Positions 10,825 through 28,008 of a stretch of DNA of 64,000 bases are shown here, in pieces. The notes under the pieces are model-generated. The model made no database searches. It was not told the DNA's origin and saw only the letters and a program-made list of their open reading frames with translations. How positions within the stretch are numbered: position 1 is the first letter of the stretch; each line of letters opens with the position of its first letter. This DNA comes from Ulva prolifera (taxonomy: Eukaryota > Chlorophyta > Ulvophyceae > Ulvales > Ulvaceae). The translations under genes and the position numbers were made by a program. The DNA lies in NCBI GenBank assembly GCA_023078555.1, contig CM041198.1, positions 6,266,924 through 6,330,923 on the forward strand, read 5' to 3'.

Positions 10825-12538
10825 CTACACCATCACGTCCACACTGCTAGCCACCCCCACACCCCACGCACGCGCACCCCCCCGCACAGGGTTGCTGTAC
10901 CCACTCGGCGCACGCGTGAGCACCCCCGCACGGCGCCGCGGCGTGAATGGAGCCGCCGGCGACCTCGGCGACTCAACAGCACCCGCGCCCGCCCCCCCCA
11001 CTCCCTCACCTTTCATCTCTGTCAACGCCTCAGCCTTCAGGACCCCCACAGGGCAGCTCACGTGCATGCCGGCACAGCAGTCAACGGCGAGCGCCTCCGC
11101 CTCAGGCACTCCTGCCCCACCCTCGACGCCCACAGCCACTGCCGGCGCAGCCACCGGCGGAGCATCACCGCACACCACCTCCTCTCCGCACGGCGGGCCC
11201 ACCACGCCCTCGCCGCCCTCTACATCTATATCAGCAAAACCCTGCACCCCTCCCACAGCAGCTGCCCCCGGATCGGCATCGGTGCCGTCTGACGCCCAGC
11301 CGCCAACCGTCAACCCTAGCACCGCATCCACCTCTGACCCCCAGCAACTCGACACGATGCTCTCACCCCCCAGGCTCCCCCCTCTGACACTCCCCTCCCG
11401 CGACTCCCGCCCCTCATCGTCACCCATCAGCTTCGCCCCCTCTGTCTCGTCCGCTTCCTCCTGGTCCTCCTCTTCCGCTGCTGCGGCGGCAGTGTGCTGC
11501 GCCTCCACGGTGTCGATGATGGCAGCGGAGTCGCCGCCGAGCCCGTCCACAGCCGCCGCGAGCGCCGCCTGCACGCCGTCATGCATGCCGAGCGCGAGCA
11601 GGGAATCCCCGAGGTCAGCCTCTGCCGCGGCGGCACGGCCCTCGGCGGCGGCGGCGGCCGCCGTGCAGGCGGCGACGTCGGCCTGCAGGGTGGTGACGGT
11701 GGCGCGGGTGCGCGCGAGGTCGGCGGCGGTGGTGGCGGAGGCCTTCACTGCAGCCTGCGCGTTGTTCATCGCGGCCTGCGCTGCCGCTGCCGCGTCCGCG
11801 ACGGTTCTCTGCATGACGTGATGGCCGTGAAGCACGACGGGGACGTGGATAAAAGGATCACGTGTGGGTGTTGCAAGTGGTTTGTGCCGGCGGGAACCAT
11901 GGTTCGCGCGGCACGCAGAAGGAGACGGGATCACCGCACGCTGGATTAGCAAGAGGGACAATTTGCTGCACGAGCGGGCGTCAGGGTACAGAGATGCACC
12001 GCGAAAGTGAACCATAATCGAGCAGAGGGTGACCTCTCTTGAGAGGCCAGCTGCTCCTCGAGGTGACTCAGAATGCAGCGACAAGAGCGCGTTGAGTGGC
12101 GCTGAACGTGTCCTCCACTCGCACTTATCGGGGTCGTGTCTGGCATATGGACGGTGAATTGAGTGTGCAGCGACCCTGACACTCTGCACATGTGGTGCAG
12201 GCAGACACGGCAACACCTTGCGGCAGAGCATGCATTCAGTGTCACGGAGAAAAAACAAACTTGTTTGTGAAGAGTGCAAAACTATCTTCCGTGAAGGGCG
12301 CAACGGCACAGAGCCACTGGCGTCTGACAAACTCGTAAGGAGTCAACGCCAGAGAATGGTGTGGTCAATGAAGGCGTGGTGCGGCCAGGGACCTCAATTG
12401 GGGGTTCCATACCTGGAGGGTGGCTAGGGTGGCACGAAGGCTCGCGTTGTCGGAGCGCAGGCGGGCGCAGTCCCGCTGTGCCGCCTCCGCCGACGCCCGC
12501 GCCCGCGCCGCGTCGCCCCGCGCCGCCGCAACCTCTCG
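10825..12538 (-). CDS. Alanine-rich coiled-coil protein (3' exons)
   Basis: Two exons join cleanly in phase 0: 12538-12413 (42 codons, acceptor TGTGCAG, donor GTATGG) and 11808-10825 (327 codons plus TAG, acceptor ATGCAG). The first exon and about 70 residues of the second form a continuous coiled coil dominated by Ala, Arg, Glu and Asp. The rest is low complexity: an acidic block with repeated Glu/Asp, then long Gly/Ala/Val-rich and Pro/Arg-rich stretches. No domain is recognisable. Upstream exons must exist because there is no initiator in phase. The minus-strand exon at 13613-13001 may belong to the same gene, but the phases do not meet directly (it ends in phase 1), so at least one exon is missing between them. 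The 460-codon frame on the opposite strand (10439-11821) is its shadow. Confidence 0.5.
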
Positions 12539-13000
12539 CTGCACAGCACACAATCGCCTCAGCCCCGTTCCGAAAGTCATGACTCTCACAGAACCCCCTC
12601 CCTGGCGCAGCGAGAGGCACAGGCGAGACAGGCAGCCACAGGGCACGCCCGAGCGTTAACTGGCAGGGAAGAGCAGCGAGCGCGCGGTCACCATGCATGT
12701 ACACAGCTTGCGCTACCGACGGCATGCACGCACACAGCATGACGCAGTCGATGCACTGCGAAGATGCATTGCATTGCGAAGGCAGACACGAAGAGGCGGG
12801 TCTAGTTAGCGCCTCGGGGCCCATGCGACATATGAACATGGCCGCAGCACACACACGAGCCTCAGCCAGCACCCCACCCGGCACAATCAACTGCTCTGCG
12901 CATACCCACTTGCTAAGCAAACGACCCTGCACACCACACGGGCGACAAGCCCTCCGTGTGTGAGTAGCATGCGTGCTGACCCGTTACACCGTGAACGTAC

Positions 13001-13613
13001 CACCGGTGGTGGAAACAAGCACAGCGCGTCGCACCTCAAGCTGCTCAGTCTTTGAACCCTCCTCGCCGGGGGAGTCCACACGCTTCACCCCGCGATCTTC
13101 GCCATCGACCGCAGACTCCGCATGACCCATGTCCGCCGCCGGCCACTTCTGCGGCTCCTCGACGGCGTCCACGGGGGCGGACACGCGGGCGCCCTCAAGC
13201 CACTCTGCAGTCGCGACGCCGCCCCCGGACAGCGGCTCGCCCTCCCGCGGCAGCGGCAGCGCCAGCGGCTGCGTCTGCCACTGCGCTTGGTAGTAGTCTA
13301 GCAGGTGAGCCTGGTGCGGGTCCTGCTCGCGGAACGCCGCCCAGTCCTCGTCCCCCCAGCCGGCCTGGTAGCAGTAGCCGCAGAGGTGCCATGCATGGAG
13401 CTCTGGGGAGTGGTGGGAAAGCAAGCTCCAGGCGGTGGGGCTCCAGTTGAGGTAGTCGTAGAGCACCCAGGGGCTGGGCAGCACCCCCTGCTGAAGGAGG
13501 ATCGCCACGTCACACATGCCTTCGTTGGCTGGCTGCTGGAGCTGAGGGACTGCTGTGGTCAGCATGAATTCTTCGCTGCTGGAGCCTTCGCTGGTGGGGC
13601 TGGTGGCGCCCAT
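13001..13613 (-). CDS. Unidentified protein, probable first exon
   Basis: An ATG at 13613 opens 204 codons that run to a GTACGT donor at 13001. The predicted protein starts with a Ser/Thr-rich segment and continues with a Trp/Tyr/His-rich stretch (residues about 45-110, with repeated WSP, HLCGYCYQAGW and DEDW motifs). It ends acidic and charged. I do not recognise the family. If not spliced, the frame would stop a few codons later. It is probably the 5' part of the coiled-coil gene at 10825-12538 or a separate small gene. Confidence 0.4.
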
Positions 13614-16600
13614 TGCACCGGTGTTTTCGTTATTCAGCTCGTGGGTGGCAAGAATGCTGCCGTGCCTGTCCTCGCATGGTGTTGTTGGCTTGCTCCTGCA
13701 CTTGTTGCAGGACGTTGGTGGATATGGTAGTACAGCTCCACGTGCAGCTCAGGGCATCCGCAATGGCGGGGATGCTGTTGCATACACAGCAGGGAATGCT
13801 GCTTCGGAGAGCCGCCCGAAATCGGAGATCTTGAGTGGAGAAAACATACATGGGAATACACTTGTATGGACTGGACTGGACTGCGGTCGGGTTTTTCGAA
13901 GAGCAGGTGGGATGGACACACTCGATTAGGTACGTTCCATTGACATAGATAGGTCTGGCGGACAGCCATGGCCAAAACGTCAAATTTGTAGAGTGATGGA
14001 AGGTGAAGCACTTCGGAGATATGGCGGTGTACGTGCACAGAGGTCTCGACACGGGAATCGAAGCTGTCAAAGACTTGAACGCGAGTAGCGATGGGCAACC
14101 AGCACGACCGCCACATCAACAAGGCGCAATTACAGCGGATACACGTTAAATACCATATGTACTCAGTTGCAAGGGAAAGCTCAGCGCATTCTCTTAGGGA
14201 AAATTGGGCTCGACACCACGAGGCACAAGCGCGGTGGCACGACACCGGCAGCACGCGCAGGTGCGCTCGTAGGCATTGCCACGACAGGTTTCTATGACAC
14301 TAATGAAAAAAATTTCAGAAAAACGCTTGCAGGCGTCATTTGAGCGCGCACCAGTGACATGGAGCTGGATGAGGACTCGCGCTCGCTTCGTGACTCGCGT
14401 CGTGAGTCGTGTCCGCCTCAAACGGGGAGGTCCAGCACCGTGCCTGCAAGAATCCAGAGTTCATCAGTACAGCAGTGCTAGTGTCAGAATGGACGCGAAC
14501 TACTGCTTTGAACCTCCTACGTCATCCTGTGGTGCAGCCGATGTTCGCCGGGGCCCGAGAAGCGTGCAGCAAGACAGCACGAAAGGAGCACCTTGTTGTC
14601 ATATTTCATCGTCAATGTGTCTCCCATGTCCACTTTCTTGTAGGCTGTGGTCTTTCCCTGCACACACCGCACGCTCCACCACTGCCTGAGATCGCAATGA
14701 CACCCAGCAGTCACAACAGAAAGAAGCACAGTAGACAAGCTCCTGAACGCAAATTATACAATGCGTAGGCTGCAGATGTGCGACAGCAGTGTTTCGCAAG
14801 CATGGCGTGATGCTGTTGAAGCGTCTAGTCATGGAAGCGCCTAGGCCGACGCAAACGGTAGCCTGCTCGGACAGGAAACACCAAAGCTCAAGCAGAGTTC
14901 TATACACCGAATACACTGGTGATAACACTGGATTTTTCAGAGGCCCCATGCGCAGCAACCGTGGCGTGTGCCAATGCCTTGCTTTGCGACCTATCGATAT
15001 CCTCTGAGGAACAATGACAAAGCATGAAAACCGCGCATACCTTGGTTCCAAATATTCCTGTCAACATGTTGCTGAGGTGTTGCACTGTTGAACTGAAGAC
15101 TGTTCGGATGTACGCGAGTTTGCTGCAGCAATCTTGAGCGAACGACGCGTAAATGATGCCTGTCAGTTCACTGAGAACCATGGCGTCGATGCTCGGCGTG
15201 CTGGCCTTGAACGCTGGTGATCCCGGTGTCCTCTCGGCTGGACATGCTGCGTGTCGTATAGCCCATCCACCGCTGTCGCATCATCTCACGCCTGCTCATC
15301 GACCACAGAATATGAACAGGCGGGCCGCAGGGATTGACGCATGCGTACTCACGGTGTGCATATAGGGTGCCACGTACGGCGCCGCCCTTACTGCATCAGA
15401 CTACGATCTGACACGTCAGGCGTGCCGGTTGTGGCGCGCACAGTTTTGAGGTGTCGGCATGACGCGTCAATTCGTGTACGCAGAATCATTCTACACTGCG
15501 ACACAGTGCTGATGGTAGTCGCTGGTGAGAATGCTTTGGGATCCGCGCTGGAAGGTTCTTCCAGGCCCCGGGCGGGCGCCGCCATGTGCAAGTTTACTAC
15601 AATGTTAGTCATCTAGGCTGGTGCTCTGCACCTCCCTCGAGCCTTGCACATGGCTGCTGTGAAATGTAGCGGACTACCATCGGGCTGTTCGCCTCTCTTG
15701 CTAGGCATCCCTGCCGTGCACGCCTGATGGCTATACCACCTGTTGTTTGCATGCGCAGGCCGTCCCTGGATGGACTTTCGTCTCTGTCCGGTACCGCACC
15801 GGGTCCTCGAGGAGCTCCTGCCGAGAATGCATATGCACTAGGTGAGGGGGGGTGGGTGCGATTCTCGTCTATTAAATCGAAAGTCTATGCAGCAGCCAAA
15901 ACAACAGATGGATGATTCATCTGTACGTGTCTGCATATTCGTTCGTGTGATGCTGGCGCATTGGTGTAGCATTCGCAGTGCAATATGCCTGCTGCATTGT
16001 CTCTTTATCTCGGTTGCCAGTGCTCCACTTGGTTGTCAGGCCAAATGGAGAAAAGGGCTGAGCCGATCTCTGGACAGAATTCTCGCATGCAGCCCCACCG
16101 TTTGCTACATGAAGCACGGTCACACTCGTGATTGCTGTGTTGAGCACACACGCATCATGAATACCAGTCGAGTGATCCCTGGATGGGCGGCAATAAATTT
16201 TTTTGCTGATTTTCGAGTTCCCAGGATCGACGGGAAATGACGTCGCATCCACTTGATGCACACGAAGCAACAAATATGCAAGATAATGTATGCCACAAGC
16301 TGCAGCATACAGTTTCGAGATGATCATCCTCGACGTCGAGGCCCAGCGCTGCACGTGCTCGGTGCACCGATGCAGCGGCCGTCTCGTTGCAACGAGACAT
16401 GTCGGCTCTTATGGTACGTTATGCCATCATCTATGATAGATGGTGGCCGTGCTTCTGCCAGTGGCGTGGGGTGTCAGGTGTTAATTATCATGGCGGCCCC
16501 CGGCAGCAACAGGAGACACGAAATGACGACAGACCACAACTGACACAGGCGGTGCTCGGGTGCCTCAAAGCAAAGGCGGGCCGCGGTTAGATTGAGCTCT

Positions 16601-17585
16601 AGATGTGCATCACACCTGCCCAGGCACTGCCACAGGCGCGCCCACGAGCTTGTCTGAGTGGCTCTAATTAATTTATGGTGTTCCCCTGGCTCACCCAGAC
16701 ACTATAGTGCAGCAAATGAGCAAATCATCAGAGCCACAAATCACCCTCGAAAATTGGGCTACCATGATCAGGTGAGCAACCACGGAATCAGAACGAAATG
16801 GCTGCATGAGTGTTTGTTGGCAACAGTACGAGCTCATGTGCCAGGAACATTCGTCCGTTACAGTTTCAGAGCTGCAGCGGAGCGAAGGATGCCAGTCGAA
16901 CAGTGCCGACTGAAACATGCCCGGGTGCCCTCATATCATCACCACGAAAGGCGAGGAGGGAGGCAAGAAGCAATACACGGTGCACGCCGGTCACCTGGTT
17001 CTCTCACCACCGCCCTGCAGTGTGAGTTTTGGCCTGGATTCAGAGGCTCGGCCCATTCACTACGAAAAACACGGCACTCTATGTCTACATACATCTGCGC
17101 AGCGCCGCCCTAAATCACCGCATCAGGCCAACTCCGTGGAACCAACCCACCGCGGCACAGAGCTGTGTTCCCTCACGTGGCCATGCCGCCGAGCCAGTGG
17201 GGCAGCAATCAGCAGACCATGATTCCAGTCAAAACCATAAAAACCTGTCACCTCAGTGGCACCTCGCCAGAGCTAGGCAGGCGGCACAGCCACCCAGGAA
17301 CCCATTCTGCACTCGGCAGCATGCACGGCGACGGCTGACACCCAGCAAAACGCCTCGCGCTGTGAATACACTTTTCGATGCGGGGAACCACATGCACAGC
17401 AGGTTTTCGTGCCACTACAACATCTGTCCACCTCGCAAGCTACTCGTGATCACTCTGTCCCCACAAGCCACATCTACCATCGCCGCCGCGCAACACGCCG
17501 TGGCTCATCGCAGCCCAGCCCATTGCACACGCCCGCCAGGCAGCCACGGCCACGCCCAGCATTCACATGTACGGTACACCCCCGC
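13614..17585. other. Unassigned region, possible exons of unknown genes
   Basis: Two places look locally exon-like but could not be chained. On the minus strand, an ATG at 15181 opens 46 codons ending at a GTATGC donor near 15043, and a frame near 14060-13940 begins after a GACAG acceptor and ends at GTACCT. On the plus strand, a frame near 16920-17021 ends at a strong GTGAGT donor. None matches a family I know, so they are not called as genes. No repeat structure stands out. Confidence 0.3.
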
Positions 17586-21327
<3,742 letters not shown>

Positions 21328-21877
21328 AGCAGGATCAGCTAAGATAAAGCCGTCTAGCTATAACCTCCCCAACTGTCACAGTATATCCAGTCCTAGCCGT
21401 TCAATGTAGCAATGGTGTAAGGATGTGTTGCGCTTGGATGGCTACCCCGCGCAGGCCATTCGCACACATGTACACAGTCAATGGATGTGCGACTCTCAAG
21501 CGTGAGCCGTGTTCATGTAAGCTCTGGTCGACGTGGCGGAAACGAGACCGCCATGCGAGGCACTCCTCTGTTGCGACAGGTGCGACCGGATACTGAGTCA
21601 GCATTGCTGCGCGGTGGCTCCTCTCTGCGCTGATCTCCGTCGCCAACCGAGCCGGGCACTGGCATGATGCGAGCCGCTCAACAGAATGTTATCGGATGCG
21701 GACATTGCGTCTGCTCGCCCGTGTGATGTGCCGGGATGCTTTTCTACACTGTGCAATGATTCAACAATGCAGCAGCAAACACTGGCGACGATGTCGTCGT
21801 TGCTACGTCCGCGTTCACACACAGTCTGTCCCTAATATATGCCATGATTTTCCTGTACTATTAGGCACGCATATCCG
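21328..21877. promoter_or_regulatory. Shared divergent promoter region
   Basis: This 550-bp gap separates the start codons of the cysteine protease (minus) and ADAT2 (plus), so both promoters must lie here. I see no convincing TATA box or repeated operator. The role is inferred only from position. Confidence 0.4.
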
Positions 21878-23872
<1,995 letters not shown>

Positions 23873-23915
23873 CAGCAGCAAAGCCTTTGCCCTGTCCGCC
23901 TGCGCGTCGGGCAGG

Positions 23916-23993
23916 TGTAAAGTAAAGTAAATCTAAATTTACTGAGCCGTATCCTATTGGACATTGACAACTCCGAATTAACGGGACCACATA
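23916..23993 (-). mobile_element. 5'-truncated SINE copy
   Basis: This block repeats 5626-5702 with one or two differences: the tail TAAAGTAAAGTAAAT, then GAGCCGTATCCTATTGGAC, then GGGACCACATATG. The tRNA-like head is absent. Orientation is minus, tail first on the plus strand. It sits in the 3' flank of ADAT2, starting at GTGTAAAG, and may overlap that gene's polyadenylation region. Confidence 0.65.
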
Positions 23994-24909
23994 TGTGGCG
24001 TGTACGTGTGGTGGGCTGGCAATCCGGGGGTTTATTACCCCCCTGTGTATGTGGTTATGTGGGTTTGACCTGCACTCGCTGCCAGGATGCATGGAGGAGT
24101 TGCAATCGGCCAGGGCATGTTGTTTTATTACTCCGTGTTGTTTGCAAAGACACAGGTGTTCATGATCTGCTTCAGATCGAGTGTTCAGATTGAGTATTCA
24201 AGGCCATGGGCTTGTGTCACCTGCTGTGGCCATTGGGTAGCAAGGACTGTGAAGTTTGGATCATGAAACCGCCGCTGTTACTGCATAGATTGCTCTGGAT
24301 CCAGCATGGGAAGCACCGATGGGTGACTGTCCTCCAGGCACAGCAGCAGGAGAGGCATTCAGCCCTTCTTGGCTTCCGTCCGATGTCTGTCTGCGGTTCT
24401 GGCATGAGCATACTGGATGGGATAATGAGATGCACGACGACCTTGCCTGTCCATGTGCTGCCTGTGTTCTATGTACTGAAGGCCAATCCTGCATGCAGCT
24501 CCAAGGCCACACAGGGCTCCCAGATATGACCTGCTTGAGGAATTGCACAAAGGAAACGTGCCTGCGGAAGTGACGAGGAACACGGAAGACGCGGCGGACG
24601 GACCGGCAAAGTGATGCCCTGTGCGCTGTTGGGGTTGCTGTCCTGTGCACCCCATCTGTAATGCAGTGGCTGTACTTGTAGCGATCATGCGACTCAGTGT
24701 ATGCATTGTAACTGGGGATGTCGTTGAACTCGAGTTCTATTGCGCCTGAGTTCGAATTCAGATGATTCTTTCAAGTCCATTTCAGCTGTTGCTGCTTTTG
24801 TCAGGCTGGCATCAACTCGAGTTTGATGACGTGGTCGAGACTGCATCGCCAGGCCTAAACAGCCAAGCGGACGTGATATTCATCCGCACGTAGCAACCAA
24901 ACGCAGCGA
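23994..24909. other. Intergenic, no gene seen
   Basis: Between the SINE fragment and the start codon assigned to UFSP2. No exon-like frame or repeat is convincing. It should include the UFSP2 promoter. Confidence 0.45.
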
Positions 24910-27438
24910 ATGGATGTAGCTCACATTTTCCTATCTATAGACTTGCGGCACTTTCTATTCGAGAATCGGGACTTGCGGCTGCTCCTTGTTGGCTTTCGAA
25001 CAGACGACGAGATCTATGTTCTCGCGGCGTTAGATCCAGGCATGTTCCTGATCGCATGGTCACGTTGACGAATGTTGATCAGATGGGATCGCGTTAAAGT
25101 CAGAGCTGTACATGCAGGTGTGTCCAGCACACAGGAATCCAATCCAGCGCTCGCTGTAGTGGGACAGTTCGGGGCCCACCCGGAATCACCGGAACAAGGC
25201 GAAGACTGGGCACTGCTCCATATACAACATGATCAGATCATTGCAATGGTCGCTGATCGCGCTGTGCCCTTGCAAATACGGGCAGCGAAGAGCATCCCAG
25301 TCCCGCACGCAGCGCTTGTGCGTTGCTCAGCTACGCTGAAGCTACACATCAGTAGCAGCACAGGGCACCTGTCAGACGTGCAGATCAACGTCGACGAAGA
25401 TGCTCATCATATTTCTGGAGCTCTGTTCCTGGCGCAGGACCTGCAGCCTCCGGTGCTGTCACTGGGGCTAACACCAGCAACAGCGACCTGTGTCTCGCCT
25501 CTCCTCCCCTCTTCAGGCAAAGCCTCCACAGTCACCGCACCTTGCATATCGCTGCGATCTGTAGATGAATTCCGAGCCGGTGTCATCGTGCAACTGGAGA
25601 CGCTGCTGTTCCTGGGCCCAAGCTCGTCGGTGCAAGATGTCCAGAGCAACCTCAGGCTCGCCCTAGCAGCCAAGGTCCATGAAGCAGCAGAGGCACTGCA
25701 GACCTACATCAGGGGAAACCAACATGTACCTAGAGGCCATGTCAAGGAGCCGCAGGCTCGGTATCCTGTTGTCATGCCGCCTTCTTCCGGCGTCCAGTCT
25801 GACGCCTCAGATGACGCAAGTCTATCGGTACTATCACAAGCCACATTGCGCTACTGGGCTAGTCTCATGAAGGATCCGTCCCCAGGCTGTCCAGCCGCCA
25901 AAGGTAAACTATGGCCTGACATGGCCATGCACCGTGCTGACTATGGCAGCGCCTCCAACGTCCACCCGTCCTCACCATCCGTCCTCCAAGGCCGGCTCAT
26001 GCTACTACAGTGCACAATCGTGACAAGACAGAGCACCGGCTGCATCTCCTGTCGCTAGCCGCATGCATCTGCCTCATGCATGCATGCACTTCCTGCATGC
26101 ATGCAGGATCAGGTGAGGCCACAGGTGTGCCCCGGCAGGCCGCCGCCCCCAGCGGGCGGCTGCGTAGCGTGCACGAGGCCGCGGCGCCGTCGCCGGTCCC
26201 GGAGGGCACGCGGGCGACGGTGCGGGGGGTGTACGAGTACTACCACTACGCGCAGGGCGGCGTCGACGACCGCGGCTGGGGGTGCGCGTACCGCAGCCTG
26301 CAGACGATCTGGTCGTGGGCCTGGCACCAGCGCCTGACCGACGCGCAGCCCCCCCCACACCGGTGCGCCCGCCCTCGCCTGTCGCCCACTCGGGCGTGCA
26401 CACATGCAACTGCAATGCATTGATGGTCACGCGGGGATCATGAAGTGGCGATGTGGGTTTCTCCCACATCGTGGGACCATGTGGGCTCCCTAGGTGTGGG
26501 TGTTTTAGCCGGGAATCGGAGGAACCCACACCGACGCCCCTGGCAAACACACCCACACCTGGGGAGCACACATGGCCCCGGCCAGCGGGGTTGCCAATGT
26601 CTCTATGGGTTTGGCTGTGATGCATGCATGCGTACACTGTAGCCGATAGGGGGGTGGTACACGCTCGTGCACGGCGTAGTGCCATGAATGGGTGAGTGGG
26701 TTTTGCAAGTGACTTCCGAGAAACGGCATCGTGCCCGGCCTCTGTACTTTGTAACTACGTACGCTGTAGCTACACACCCTCAGGCATATCCCCTCCACAG
26801 TGACAAGTAGTACAGCCCCCAGTGCGAGCTTCACCCCAAACAGTCATCATCTGAGGCCGGCAGTCTCCTCTCAAGGGTATGGCTTGCACCATATTTCTCC
26901 ATAGTTTGATTGCTTTAATCTCCCAAGTTATCCCTTGCAACCCCTCGAATGCGCAGGAGCATGCAGGGCCATCCAACTGTGCCTAGCCAAGCTCGGCGAC
27001 AAGCCCGCATCCATCGTCGGCTCGCGACAGTGGATCGGCGCCGTCGAACTCGGCCTCGTGCTGCAGAGCCTCCTAGGCCTCTCCTACCGCATCCTCTCGG
27101 CGCCCTCCGGCCGGGACGTCCCCCGCCTCGCCGGCGCCCTCGCCGCGCACTTCCAGACACACGGCACCCCGGTGATGGTCGGCGGCGGGGTGCTCGCGTA
27201 CACGCTGCTTGGGGTTGACTGGGACGAAGACCGGCAGCGGCTCGCGTTCCTGATTCTGGACCCGCACTACGTGGGGGCGGAGGATGCGGAGGCGGTTGTG
27301 AAGGGGGGCTGGGTGGCGTGGCGGGAGTTGCGGGTGGGCGGGGGCAAGGGTGGGGGGCCCGGGCCAAAGGCGGCTGGAGGGGGAGCGCTGTTCCGGGATG
27401 ATGCGTTTTATAATTTCCTGTGTCCGCAACTGCCTTGA
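24910..27438 (+). CDS. UFSP2: UFM1-specific protease 2 (UFSP2-like)
   Basis: A C78-family cysteine protease that matures the ubiquitin-like modifier UFM1 and removes it from targets, typically at the endoplasmic reticulum. Two 3' exons are secure. Exon 26139-26362 carries YEYYHYAQGG and the catalytic Cys in GWGCAYRSLQT. Exon 26967-27438 carries GDKPASIVGSRQWIG, PVMVGGGVLAYT and the catalytic Asp and His in ILDPHY, ending FYNFLCPQLP then TGA. Their junction (CACCG / GGCC) recreates the family's HRxIQ motif. The 5' part is less certain. An ATG at 24910 opens a frame that hits TGA at 25066, and the same frame resumes from 25072 for over 300 codons, so a very short intron (about 25044-25082) is likely. 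The donor before 26139 (phase 0) is unresolved. TGTAA lies 57 bases after the stop. Convergent with WRAP73. Confidence 0.85.
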
Positions 27439-28008
27439 GGCTGGCAGGCCGGGCAGTGCCGTAATGGCTGTGGGCTCTGCTGGGGTGTGGCGGTGTAACG
27501 TGGTATGCCATGCGACATTACACATATAACTCATGGGTGAGACGCCGTTGCTCATGTGGGGGCGTGCATGGGAGCATAGCCGTCTTACATGGTGGATGTG
27601 TTTGTGTTCAGCCTGCTCAGGGTATGAGGGCGAGGGCCGGACCTCCGAGGGAAAGACTGGTGTGTCGCTCAGAGGCGCCTCTGACAGACAATTTGACCTC
27701 ACTTCTTCTACTTTGATCTATCACAGTTCACACGAATCCACACATACACCACCTACAGCCACCTGTGATAAAAAATAAGCCCAAGGGATCCTGTGCCTGG
27801 GGAGCTGGAGCTACGCTCAGCAAGAGCGCGCATGGGCACTGGGGCTTAGCAACATAAGCTCACATCCAGGAAAAACAGACACCATGATTATGCCTCGTGC
27901 CCACCTGATGGACGCGCCGAGTGCTTGTCACCCTGCAGCAATCTGTGCCCCAGCCGGGCCTTTTCCCCACAACCAGACACCTCAGCAGAGCGCGGGAGCC
28001 TGTGGCGC
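27439..28008. other. 3' flank between convergent UFSP2 and WRAP73
   Basis: A 570-bp gap between two stop codons. It contains a TGTAA pentamer at about 27495 on the UFSP2 strand, a candidate poly(A) signal of chlorophyte type. No gene or repeat seen. Confidence 0.45.

Noticed and set aside
10439-11821. 460-codon plus-strand frame rich in Pro, Ser and Ala
   Set aside because: It mirrors the minus-strand coiled-coil exon, which has in-phase splice sites and a coherent heptad pattern; composition alone explains the open frame.
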